From Pseudomonadota bacterium (lineage in GTDB: Bacteria > Pseudomonadota > Alphaproteobacteria > Rhodospirillales > Rhodospirillaceae), in NCBI GenBank assembly GCA_023396465.1, contig JAEWWF010000417.1, positions 1 through 19,053 on the forward strand: a stretch of 19,053 bases of DNA, written 5' to 3'. A program made the position numbers and the translations under genes. Below the pieces are notes generated by a model that had not been told where the DNA came from, searched no databases, and saw only the letters and a list, made by a program, of their open reading frames with translations. This document shows, in pieces, positions 8,073-14,078 of this stretch (its first letter is position 1; every line of letters begins with the position of its first letter).

Positions 8073-8540
8073 CTACCCACCAAAGCCGATGTAGGCGCCG
8101 ACGCCGCCGGTCACCAAGGCGGCGACGCCGAGCGCCAGCGTCAGACCCTGCCAGCGCAGCACGGCGGCAAGGGCGGCCTGGGCGGTGGTGGTGTCGGCGG
8201 CCTCGACCGCTTCCTCGAACCGTTTGAGCGGGCGGGCGTAGGTCCAGGCCAGCAGGGCCGTCATCAGCAGGCCGAGGCCGGACATCACATGCACATGCAG
8301 TCCCGCCACGGCAAAGCCGCCGTAAAGGCTGAACAGCAGGGAGAAGCCGCTTGCCAGCGCCACGGCGGCGGCGATCCAGGCAATGGTGAAAAAGCGCGGC
8401 AGCAGGCGCGCCCACAGGGCATGGCGCTCCGCCGGCTCCAGGACGGCAAGGCCGGGGGGCAGCAGGACGGTCAGAAAGAACAGGCCGCCGGTCCAGGCGA
8501 CCACGGCGAGCAGATGCAGGGCGATGGCGAGCTGATGCAT
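8073..8540 (-). CDS. CopD-like integral membrane protein
   Basis: This small 155-residue protein is almost entirely membrane-embedded, with four hydrophobic segments. It begins MHQLAIALHLLAVVAWTGGLFF, the pattern of an N-terminal helix with a His and a Trp-Thr-Gly-Gly as in copper resistance D (CopD, PF05425) domains. Further His residues occur in LHVHVMSGLG. A heme- or copper-related membrane role is plausible for this type but is not shown by the sequence. The gene lies 18 bp after the ParA-like gene and 11 bp before the flavoprotein gene, so the three are probably co-transcribed. It is shorter than full CopD proteins, matching stand-alone CopD-domain proteins. Confidence 0.75.
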   Translation of the reverse strand: MHQLAIALHLLAVVAWTGGLFFLTVLLPPGLAVLEPAERHALWARLLPRFFTIAWIAAAVALASGFSLLFSLYGGFAVAGLHVHVMSGLGLLMTALLAWTYARPLKRFEEAVEAADTTTAQAALAAVLRWQGLTLALGVAALVTGGVGAYIGFGG

Positions 8541-8558
8541 GGGGGTGCCGTGGTCCTG

Positions 8559-9209
8559 TCAGCGCCCGGCGGCGGCGATGGCCGCCACTTCCTCGGCCAG
8601 CGCCCGTATTTCCTGGGCCGCTTGGCCGCGGGCGGCGGTTTCCAGCACCCCGAGGCCGTCCATCATGCTGGCGGCGAAGGCCACCCGGTTGCCGAGGCGG
8701 GTGGCGGTCACCGGCAGGTCGAGCTTCTCCACCTCCGCCACGATGGTGTCAACCAGATTACCGCGCGGCGGCATGCGGTTGAGCACCAGGCGGGCCGGCG
8801 TCTTCTCCTTGCGGGCGGCCTCCAGCGTCGGCTGGGTGGCCCACAGGTCCATGGGCGAGGGCTGCACCGGCACCAGCAGCACGCCCGCGGCGCGGATGGC
8901 GGCCTTGGCCTCGGTTTCGGCATGGGGTGGGGTATCGACGATCACCACCTCGACACTGTCGCGCAGGCGGTCGAGTTCCGTCGACAAGCGCCAGCCGGTG
9001 ATCCCGGAAAGCCGCAGGCCGCCGGCATCCTCGCCCAGTCGCTGCTGCCGCACGGCGAACCAGCGGCTGAGGCTGCCCTGGGGGTCGATGTCCACCAGGG
9101 CGATGCTGCGGCGGCCGCCGTTCGACAGCGCCACGGCGAGTTGGGCGGCCAACGTCGTCTTGCCGGCGCCGCCTTTCTGCTGGGCGATGGTGATGACGGT
9201 GGCGGCCAT
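8559..9209 (-). CDS. ParA/MinD-type ATPase (orphan)
   Basis: The product is a 216-residue ParA-family P-loop ATPase. The deviant Walker A QQKGGAGKTT (K12, K17) is followed by the A' motif LVDIDPQGS and Walker B VIVDTPPH. There is no N-terminal helix-turn-helix, so it resembles the short ParA/VirC1-like class that binds DNA non-specifically or positions other cargo. No parB and no parS sites are adjacent, so it is unlikely to be the main chromosome-segregation ParA. The start at 9209 is chosen because the family fold begins at residue 4 and GGGAG lies about 10 nt upstream; the longer frame upstream is low-complexity noise. It is the first gene of a likely three-gene unit with the CopD-like and flavoprotein genes. 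Confidence 0.9.
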   Translation of the reverse strand: MAATVITIAQQKGGAGKTTLAAQLAVALSNGGRRSIALVDIDPQGSLSRWFAVRQQRLGEDAGGLRLSGITGWRLSTELDRLRDSVEVVIVDTPPHAETEAKAAIRAAGVLLVPVQPSPMDLWATQPTLEAARKEKTPARLVLNRMPPRGNLVDTIVAEVEKLDLPVTATRLGNRVAFAASMMDGLGVLETAARGQAAQEIRALAEEVAAIAAAGR

Positions 9210-9247
9210 GCTGGTGGTACTCCCGGCTGGTGTCTCTGGCCCTGGTG

Positions 9248-9275
9248 AGGCTAGAGAACCGCTGGCTTTTTGCAA
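9248..9275 (-). promoter_or_regulatory. Candidate sigma70 promoter for the ParA-like operon
   Basis: On the minus strand TTGCAA (9275-9270) and TAGCCT (9253-9248) are separated by 16 nt and lie 39 bases upstream of the ATG at 9209. It fits the gap between the hemerythrin stop and the ParA-like start. Found by eye only. Confidence 0.35.
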
Positions 9276-9315
9276 GCGCTTCCGCACCTCTCCGTCGGGA
9301 GGGGCAAGGGCACGC

Positions 9316-9708
9316 TCAGTCGTCCCGCCAGCCGTGCTGCATGGCGAAGGCGGCGGTGGCTTGGTCCATGGTGTTGCGGTGCTGTAAGAACCAGTCGGGC
9401 AGGCGCTCGGCCACATAGGCGCGCACGAAGGCGAGGTTGCCGCGGGCGAGATGGTCGGCGAAGTGTTCCACCTCCGCCAGCACGCGCCGATGCTCGCCCT
9501 TGTGAATGGCGGTGGCGAAGAAGCCGGTCTCGTCCATCAGCGCCTCCTCGCGGGCGAAGTGGGCGCGGGTGTGTTCGGCCAGCGCCGCGAAGGCGGCGGG
9601 AAAAGCCGCGTCGTCGGCGGCGATGGCGGTATTGATCTGGTGTACGAACTCTTCGTGGTCGGCGTCGATGAAGCCCACCCCGACCTTCAAGGTCTCGGTC
9701 CACTGCAT
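9316..9708 (-). CDS. Bacteriohemerythrin (stand-alone)
   Basis: This 130-residue single-domain hemerythrin has a non-heme di-iron site that binds O2 reversibly; such proteins act as oxygen carriers, stores or sensors in the cytoplasm. All ligands are visible: H18, H50-x3-E54, H69-x3-H73 and H110-x4-D115. The N-terminal MQWTETLKVGVGFIDADH matches the usual family opening and so fixes the start at 9708, with GGGGGA seven nucleotides upstream. An in-frame extension to 9957 would run through the metQ terminator and is not credible. It lies downstream of the metQ-like gene but behind its terminator, so it probably has its own promoter. It shares its fold with the C-terminal domain of the chemoreceptor at 4461-6860. 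Confidence 0.93.
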   Translation of the reverse strand: MQWTETLKVGVGFIDADHEEFVHQINTAIAADDAAFPAAFAALAEHTRAHFAREEALMDETGFFATAIHKGEHRRVLAEVEHFADHLARGNLAFVRAYVAERLPDWFLQHRNTMDQATAAFAMQHGWRDD

Positions 9709-9805
9709 GTCTTGTCCCCCGACGTTGGGGACGCCTCCTACCCTCGTGGTGCCTCTGCGGGCGCCTGTCATGAAGATGCAAAGAAACCGCATCTTTGTCG
9801 AGGGC

Positions 9806-9839
9806 AAAAGGCCCGATGCCTGTAGGGACATCGGGCCTT
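9806..9839 (-). terminator. Intrinsic terminator of the metQ-like gene
   Basis: AAGGCCCGATG (9808-9818) and CATCGGGCCTT (9829-9839) form a perfect 11-bp stem with a 10-nt loop. Read on the minus strand it is followed by TTTT and starts 12 bases after the metQ stop codon. It separates metQ from the bacteriohemerythrin gene. Confidence 0.9.
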
Positions 9840-9850
9840 GCGAGGGAGGG

Positions 9851-10663
9851 TCAGAACGCCGGGACGACGGCGCCCTGGAAACGCTCCAGAATGAAGGCGC
9901 GCACGGTGTTGGTGTGATAGGACTCGACCAGGGTCTTGACCCAGGCGGTCCCGGCATTGTCGCCGCGCACCACCACGATGTTGGCGTAAGGGCTGTCGGC
10001 CTTCTCGATCGCCACCGCGTCCTTCAGCGGGTTCAGGCCGGCTTCCAGGGCGTAGTTGGTGTTGATGGCGGCGGCGGCGACATCGGGCAGCACGCGCGGA
10101 AGCTGGGCAGCATCCACCTCGGTGAAGCGCAGCTTCTTGGGGTTGTCGGTGATGTCGAGCGGGCTTGGCGTCAGGCCGACATCGGGCTTCAGGCCGATGA
10201 CCCCCTGGGAGGCCAGCAGCAGCAAGGCGCGGCCGCCGTTGGTCGGATCGTTGGGAATGGCGATCTGGGCGCCGTCCGGCAGGGCATCGAGGCTCTGCAC
10301 CGAGCGGGAGTAGATGCCCATGGGCTCGACGAAGTTCTTCGCCACCGCCACCAGATCGAAGCCGCGATCCTTCACCTGCTGATCCAGATAAGGTTGGTGC
10401 TGGAAGCTGTTGGCGTCGAGGTCGCCGTCCGCCAGGGCGGTGTTGGGCAGCACGTAGTCGCTGAAGGGCACGATCTCGATGGTCAGGCCTTTCTCGCGGG
10501 CGACGTCGCGCACCACTTCCATCACCTCTTCATGGCTGCCGGGGGTGACGCCGATACGGATGGTGGTCTTGTCCTGGGCGGCGGCGGCGCCGGCTCCGAG
10601 AGCGACGGCAGCGGCCAGGGCGACGGCGGCGGCCACGGGGCGTAGAGCGGACAGGGTGAGCAT
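9851..10663 (-). CDS. metQ: MetQ/NlpA-family substrate-binding protein (probable methionine uptake)
   Basis: The product is a 270-residue periplasmic binding protein. A Sec signal peptide (about 1-29, ending AGAAAAQ) has no lipobox cysteine, so the mature form should be soluble and not a lipoprotein like E. coli MetQ. The body begins TTIRIGVTPGSHEEVMEVV and contains FSDYVLPNTALADGDLDANSFQH and NDPTNGGRALLLL, typical of the NlpA/MetQ family. Family members deliver methionine to the MetNI ABC importer. The SAM-II riboswitch in its leader strongly supports a methionine-related substrate. The metI and metN genes are absent from the window, so it is an orphan here. The start is supported by AAGGAGA a few bases upstream. 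Confidence 0.92.
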   Translation of the reverse strand: MLTLSALRPVAAAVALAAAVALGAGAAAAQDKTTIRIGVTPGSHEEVMEVVRDVAREKGLTIEIVPFSDYVLPNTALADGDLDANSFQHQPYLDQQVKDRGFDLVAVAKNFVEPMGIYSRSVQSLDALPDGAQIAIPNDPTNGGRALLLLASQGVIGLKPDVGLTPSPLDITDNPKKLRFTEVDAAQLPRVLPDVAAAAINTNYALEAGLNPLKDAVAIEKADSPYANIVVVRGDNAGTAWVKTLVESYHTNTVRAFILERFQGAVVPAF

Positions 10664-10687
10664 GCGGTGGTCTCCTTGCTCGGTGTG

Positions 10688-10706
10688 AGCGCCCGGATCG
10701 GGCGCT
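10688..10706 (-). promoter_or_regulatory. Second hairpin in the metQ leader, repeating the riboswitch P1 stem
   Basis: AGCGCCC-GGATC-GGGCGCT is a perfect 7-bp hairpin with a 5-nt loop between the attenuator and the ribosome binding site. Its arms match the P1 strands of the riboswitch (10811-10816 and 10785-10791), so either arm could pair with P1 instead. A switching role is an inference. Confidence 0.6.
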
Positions 10707-10711
10707 GGACC

Positions 10712-10745
10712 AAAAAAGCCGCCACAGCCAAAAGGGGCCTGGCGG
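10712..10745 (-). terminator. Intrinsic terminator (attenuator) downstream of the SAM-II riboswitch
   Basis: On the minus strand CCGCCA (10745-10740) pairs with TGGCGG (10724-10719). An inner GGCC/GGCT stem and one bulged G lie inside, then C and six T (10717-10712) follow. It sits between the aptamer and the metQ start, so it can stop transcription of the gene it precedes. Confidence 0.75.
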
Positions 10746-10760
10746 TCGATGGGAGACCTG

Positions 10761-10816
10761 CTTCGGCTTTAGCTGGATTTGTTGAGCGCCCGCAATCTGA
10801 AGATCAAATCGGCGCT
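10761..10816 (-). promoter_or_regulatory. SAM-II riboswitch aptamer upstream of the metQ-like gene
   Basis: Read on the minus strand: P1 5' strand AGCGCC (10816-10811), GATTTGA, a loop ending ATTGC, P1 3' strand GGGCGCT (10791-10785), then AAATC and the conserved 3' element AGCTAAAG. Order, spacing and conserved bases match the SAM-II (SAM-alpha) class, including the U-rich strand that packs against the AAAT region in known structures. SAM-II RNAs bind S-adenosylmethionine and switch off methionine and SAM genes in alphaproteobacteria, which fits the MetQ-like protein downstream. Just 3' of the aptamer GGTCTCC (10758-10752) is complementary to the ribosome binding site GGAGACC (10675-10669). 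An intrinsic terminator follows. Recognition is by eye. Confidence 0.85.
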
Positions 10817-10963
10817 GCCGTGGCGGCAAGGGGAGTCTTAAGGCAAGGACGGCGGTGTCCGCCAGTATTTCACCGGTATGGCAGGTATGATCCCTCTGCA
10901 AAACACATTGCGGAAATGGATTTTGGCGTGGGCGGTGGCCGAGGTCTGGGTGGCATAAGACCA

Positions 10964-11007
10964 TTGCCTAATGGATTGCTCGTGGGTATTGGTGCAAATA
11001 AATCGCA
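10964..11007 (+). promoter_or_regulatory. Candidate promoter and possible iron-responsive site for the FhuF-like gene
   Basis: TTGCCT (10964-10969) and TATTGG (10987-10992) are 17 nt apart. Directly after, TGCAAATAAATCGCA (10993-11007) is an imperfect AT-rich inverted repeat of the kind bound by Fur-family regulators. Both are readings by eye; the site is a weak match and could be chance. Confidence 0.3.
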
Positions 11008-11053
11008 TTCGCTCCGCGACCGTCATTCTCCCACGACCGGGGTCTGCCTGATC

Positions 11054-11821
11054 ATGACCGCTTCGCCTTCCATCGCATTTTCCGACGGCGCCCTGAGGCC
11101 GCTGCTGACGGCGGCTGAGGCTCTCGTTCCGGGAATGACCGGGGTGTTCGGTGGTCCGGCGCCAGGGCATGTGACGCCCGGCGAAGACAACTCGGACGCG
11201 CTGGCTACCCTGATCGGGGCCATCGCCGCCTCCGCCGGAAAAGGGGAGGCCGCCTATGTCGCCGTCACCGCCTGGAGCATGCTGGTGTGGCAGCCGACCA
11301 TTCTGGCCGTGATGGCGGTCCATCAGTTCGGGCTGGTGCCGCCGCTGGCCGCCATGAGTCAACGGGTAAGCGGCGGGACGGTCTGTGGCTATCGGATCAC
11401 TCCCACGCCTGCGGCTGGACCCGCCGTGCCGCTACCGGAGTTGATCGTGGTGGCGGGGCGAGGCCTCCGCCAAATGTCCGACCTCCTGCTTGCGGAGGTG
11501 CAGCGCCATGTCCGCCTGAAGCCGCTGCTGGCCCGCCGCCTGCTGGCCGATCGGGTGGTCAGCACCCTGACGCGGCCGGACCTCGACGCCACCGAAGTCG
11601 CCGCGCGGGTGGAGCAATGGTTGGCGGCACTGGATCTGGCGGGGCAGAGCGGCATCATGCCAGTGCCGCTGCCCGGAGGCCGCACGGTGATGGCGCTGGA
11701 CCGCCGCGCCTGCTGTCTCGCCTATCGGGTGGGCGGCAACGACATGTGCATCACCTGCCCGCGTCAGGCCAATTCCCTGCGCTTGGAACGACTGCAAGCC
11801 TACTGGTCGGCCCAAATCTGA
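11054..11821 (+). CDS. FhuF-like ferric siderophore reductase with [2Fe-2S] motif
   Basis: The product is 255 residues long. Near the C-terminus is RRACCLAYRVGGNDMCITCPRQ-type sequence with C220, C221, C232 and C235, i.e. CC-x10-C-x2-C, the hallmark of the FhuF [2Fe-2S] cluster. FhuF-type proteins reduce ferric siderophore complexes in the cytoplasm and so release iron. The N-terminal part is Ala/Leu-rich and less diagnostic. I chose ATG 11054; the frame is open further upstream but that part overlaps the metQ leader RNA region and is not protein-like. No clear Shine-Dalgarno is seen at this ATG, so the start is less certain. No siderophore biosynthesis or transport genes are adjacent. It is transcribed divergently from the metQ-like gene. 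Confidence 0.78.
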   Translation: MTASPSIAFSDGALRPLLTAAEALVPGMTGVFGGPAPGHVTPGEDNSDALATLIGAIAASAGKGEAAYVAVTAWSMLVWQPTILAVMAVHQFGLVPPLAAMSQRVSGGTVCGYRITPTPAAGPAVPLPELIVVAGRGLRQMSDLLLAEVQRHVRLKPLLARRLLADRVVSTLTRPDLDATEVAARVEQWLAALDLAGQSGIMPVPLPGGRTVMALDRRACCLAYRVGGNDMCITCPRQANSLRLERLQAYWSAQI

Positions 11822-12001
11822 TTCGCCCGCTCCCCGCTCCGACTGTCGCAAGGGCTCGAAACGGTCGTGGCGACCCGACCTATACGGTTTGGAGGGTGAC
11901 GTCCTTCATATGGAAGCCGGGGGCGGCACCTGCCATGATGGTTACATATGGAGGGATCCCAGGGTATCTTGGTGCCACTCGTGGATTGTCGCAGATTGAG
12001 G

Positions 12002-12130
12002 ATGGTCCGTCCGCGCGGGCTGGCGCTCCTGGTGGTGCTGGCCTTGGCCGCTGCCCCTGGCGGCACCGGTCCCCGCGCCGCGCCGAACGACGATACGGAC
12101 GCGGAGGCCGCCGCCCGCCACGCCGCCTGA
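12002..12130 (+). CDS. Possible small secreted or membrane peptide (doubtful)
   Basis: A 42-codon frame starts MVRPRGLALLVVLALAAAPGG: a basic N-terminus followed by a hydrophobic core, as in a Sec signal peptide. A short Asp/Glu/Ala-rich tail follows. AGG abuts the ATG, which is too close for a good ribosome binding site; in-frame upstream starts reach 11948. In GC-rich DNA such frames arise easily by chance, so this may not be a gene. I recognise no family. Confidence 0.22.
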   Translation: MVRPRGLALLVVLALAAAPGGTGPRAAPNDDTDAEAAARHAA

Positions 12131-12194
12131 CCGCCCTAAGCCCGTGCCGGGGCGGAAGAAGGCGGCATCGCAAGACCTTCCGGCGCGGGACGCA

Positions 12195-12242
12195 GAATCC
12201 CGCTTACCGCTCGTTGCGCGCGATGCGCTTTGCGGCTACCAT
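12195..12242 (+). promoter_or_regulatory. Candidate gcrA promoter with upstream GANTC site
   Basis: TTGCGC (12214-12219) and TACCAT (12237-12242) are 17 nt apart and end 52 bases before the gcrA ATG. A CcrM-type methylation site, GAATC, lies at 12195-12199, 14 bases upstream of the -35 box. Read by eye; a single 5-nt site can be chance. Confidence 0.4.
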
Positions 12243-12294
12243 CGCCTGGGGCGACCGGTATGCGTTAAACGGATTTCTGCGAGGCTGGGGATCA

Positions 12295-12687
12295 ATGGTC
12301 TGGAACGACGAGCGGATCGAGCTTCTCAAGAGCCTTTGGGCCGAGGGGCTGACCACCGGTGAGATCGGCAAACGGCTGGGCGTATCGAAGAACGCGGTGG
12401 TGGGCAAGGCTCACCGCCTGGAGTTGAAGGGGCGGCCATCGCCCATCAAGCGCACGCGCAAGGCCGCCAAGCCGGAGGCGCCGGTCAAGGCTCCCGATCC
12501 CGTCCCGTCGTTGGTCGATCTGGCCGCCCATACCTGTCGCTGGCCCATCGGCGACCCCCGTGAAGCGGGGTTCCACTTCTGCGGCAAGCCGGCCCTGGCG
12601 GGCAAGCCTTATTGCGCCGAGCATGCCGCCATCGCCTATGTGACCTCCGGCAGCAGCAAACCCTCCCGCGAGGAAAACGCCGCCTGA
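12295..12687 (+). CDS. gcrA: GcrA cell-cycle regulator
   Basis: The product is 130 residues. It opens MVWNDERIELLKSLWAEGLTTGEIGKRLGVSKNAVVGKAHRL, the GcrA helix-turn-helix DNA-binding domain. A basic linker follows, then the conserved C-terminal region with TCRWPIGDP, FHFCGKP and YCAEH, which in Caulobacter contacts sigma70 domain 2. GcrA is an alphaproteobacterial transcription cofactor that works with sigma70 RNA polymerase at promoters carrying CcrM-methylated GANTC sites. The protein is somewhat shorter than the Caulobacter one because the middle linker is short. The start is fixed by the family's MxWxDER opening. It is convergent with the MFS gene, only 29 bp away. Confidence 0.96.
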   Translation: MVWNDERIELLKSLWAEGLTTGEIGKRLGVSKNAVVGKAHRLELKGRPSPIKRTRKAAKPEAPVKAPDPVPSLVDLAAHTCRWPIGDPREAGFHFCGKPALAGKPYCAEHAAIAYVTSGSSKPSREENAA

Positions 12688-12700
12688 GGGGCCCCCAGGC
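12682..12700. terminator. GC-rich near-palindrome overlapping the gcrA stop codon
   Basis: GCCTG (12682-12686) pairs with CAGGC (12696-12700), with GGGG/CCCC inside. It lies in the 29-bp gap between convergent gcrA and the MFS gene. There is no T-run, so termination by this hairpin alone is uncertain. Confidence 0.35.
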
Positions 12701-12716
12701 GGTATCATCCTGCGCT

Positions 12717-13919
12717 TCAATTCTTTGTATCGGCCAGCCTTCCGCCACTCCAACGGGAGGCCAGCGCATGTGCGCCCGCTATGCCGGCAAGGCTCAACCC
12801 GGCCATGGCGGCAAAGGCGACGGGGCCGCCGCCTGACTCGTACAGGCGGCCGGTAAGGCCGATGGCGAGTCCCATGGCGGCGCCGAGCGCCACCGAGGAA
12901 TATATCGCCTGCACCCGCCCCGAACACTCCGGCGGTACGGCGCGGGCGATGAAGTGCATGGCTCCCAGGTGGATGGCGCCGAAGGTCAGCGCGTGCAGCG
13001 TCTGCGCCGGTGCCACCAGCCATGGGCTGGTGGTCAGCGCCAGCACCGTCCAGCGCAGAACCCCGCCGGCCCCGCCCAGCAGCAACAACCGTGCCGGGCC
13101 GACGCGCTCCACCAGCCGGTTGCCGAAGGCGAACAGCACGATCTCCGCCACCACGCCGATCGCCCAGAGAACGCCGATCAGTGCCTCCGACAGGCCGGCT
13201 TGCCGCCAGTGCAGGGTGGCGAAGCCGTAGTAGGCGGCATGACTGGCTTGCAGCAGGGCGGCGGCGATCAGGAAGGTGATCACCGCCGGATGCCGCAGCA
13301 GCGGCGCCAGGGGCGGTGGCGGGCTCCGGTCGGTTGCGGAGCCTTGGGTGCGGACGTCCGGCAGCAGCACGCAGGCGCCGAGTGTCAGCGCCAGGCCGGC
13401 GAGGATACCCCACAGGATCATGTCGACGGGTTGATCGAGCAGCAGCCATCCGCCCAGCAGCGAGCCGGCAATGAAGGTCAGCGACCCCCACAGCCGGATG
13501 CGGCCGTAGTCGAGTCTCTTCTCATAAACCGTTAGAAGGGTGACGTTTTCGCCCAGCGGCATGAGGGCGGCGAAGGCCGCCGTGCTGAAGATGCTGAGCA
13601 CCAGCAGGGCGATGAAGCCGTCAGCCAGGGCGAACAGCCCGTAGGCCAGCAGGGCAACGGTCGCCAGCGCGATCATCGGCCCGCGTCGGCGCCCATGGAC
13701 GTCGACGGCGCGGCCGATGAGCGGATTGGCAAGCACTTTGGCCCAGAAGCCGACGGCGAGCAGGATGCCGATCTGTCCCGGTGTCACCGCCTGCGCCTGC
13801 AACCACAGTGGCCAGTAGGGCAACTGTACCCCGATCACGGTGAACAGGGCGGCATAGAACAGTGACAGACGCGCGCCCGGCGGCAGGCGGAACGGCGGCA
13901 AAGGCGACAAGGCGGGCAT
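12717..13919 (-). CDS. MFS transporter, HcaT-like (MFS_1_like) family
   Basis: The product is a 400-residue membrane protein with about 12 predicted transmembrane helices. The opening RLSLFYAALFTVIGVQLPYWPLWL, NPLIGRAVDVHGRRRGPM between helices 2 and 3, and YGRIRLWGSLTFIAGSLLGGWLL are typical of the MFS_1_like group that includes the 3-phenylpropionate transporter HcaT and nucleoside permease-like proteins. The substrate cannot be read from sequence and no aromatic catabolism genes are adjacent. I chose ATG 13919 because the membrane domain starts about 15 residues later. An extension to 13997 adds only an Arg/Pro-rich stretch, although no strong ribosome binding site marks either start. It is divergent from the acyl-CoA synthetase gene. 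Confidence 0.88.
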   Translation of the reverse strand: MPALSPLPPFRLPPGARLSLFYAALFTVIGVQLPYWPLWLQAQAVTPGQIGILLAVGFWAKVLANPLIGRAVDVHGRRRGPMIALATVALLAYGLFALADGFIALLVLSIFSTAAFAALMPLGENVTLLTVYEKRLDYGRIRLWGSLTFIAGSLLGGWLLLDQPVDMILWGILAGLALTLGACVLLPDVRTQGSATDRSPPPPLAPLLRHPAVITFLIAAALLQASHAAYYGFATLHWRQAGLSEALIGVLWAIGVVAEIVLFAFGNRLVERVGPARLLLLGGAGGVLRWTVLALTTSPWLVAPAQTLHALTFGAIHLGAMHFIARAVPPECSGRVQAIYSSVALGAAMGLAIGLTGRLYESGGGPVAFAAMAGLSLAGIAGAHALASRWSGGRLADTKN

Positions 13920-14010
13920 GGGCGACCGGCGGCGGCTGGGGTTCGCCTCGCGGGGGGCGAAAGGCCGCATCCTGCGCATTGGCGGGAGGTCTGGCAAGTG
14001 CGTGTTTCAG

Positions 14011-14039
14011 TTGTCGCTGTCGGGCCGAACGGGTAGCAT
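14011..14039 (+). promoter_or_regulatory. Candidate sigma70 promoter of the acyl-CoA synthetase gene
   Basis: TTGTCG (14011-14016) and TAGCAT (14034-14039) are spaced by 17 nt and end 39 bases before the ATG at 14079. It lies in the 159-bp divergent gap shared with the MFS gene. Read by eye. Confidence 0.45.
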
Positions 14040-14078
14040 CCGCAACGCTTTGACCCTCTTCAGCGCAAGGAAGTTCCC

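Larger units (their letters stand above)
11822..12294. other. Intergenic region between the FhuF-like gene and gcrA
   Basis: These 473 bases hold no gene that I can assign with confidence. The octamer CATATGGA occurs twice (near 11908 and 11946). One short reading frame with a signal-peptide-like stretch and the gcrA promoter are listed separately. No clear terminator for the FhuF-like gene was seen. Confidence 0.5.

Noticed and set aside
9210..9315. Terminator between the bacteriohemerythrin and ParA-like genes
   Set aside because: Only a short interrupted GC stem without a following T-run could be drawn, so I do not call it.
9316..9957. Longer start for the bacteriohemerythrin (213 codons)
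   Set aside because: The extension would translate through the metQ terminator and part of metQ antisense; the family begins at the MQW start at 9708.
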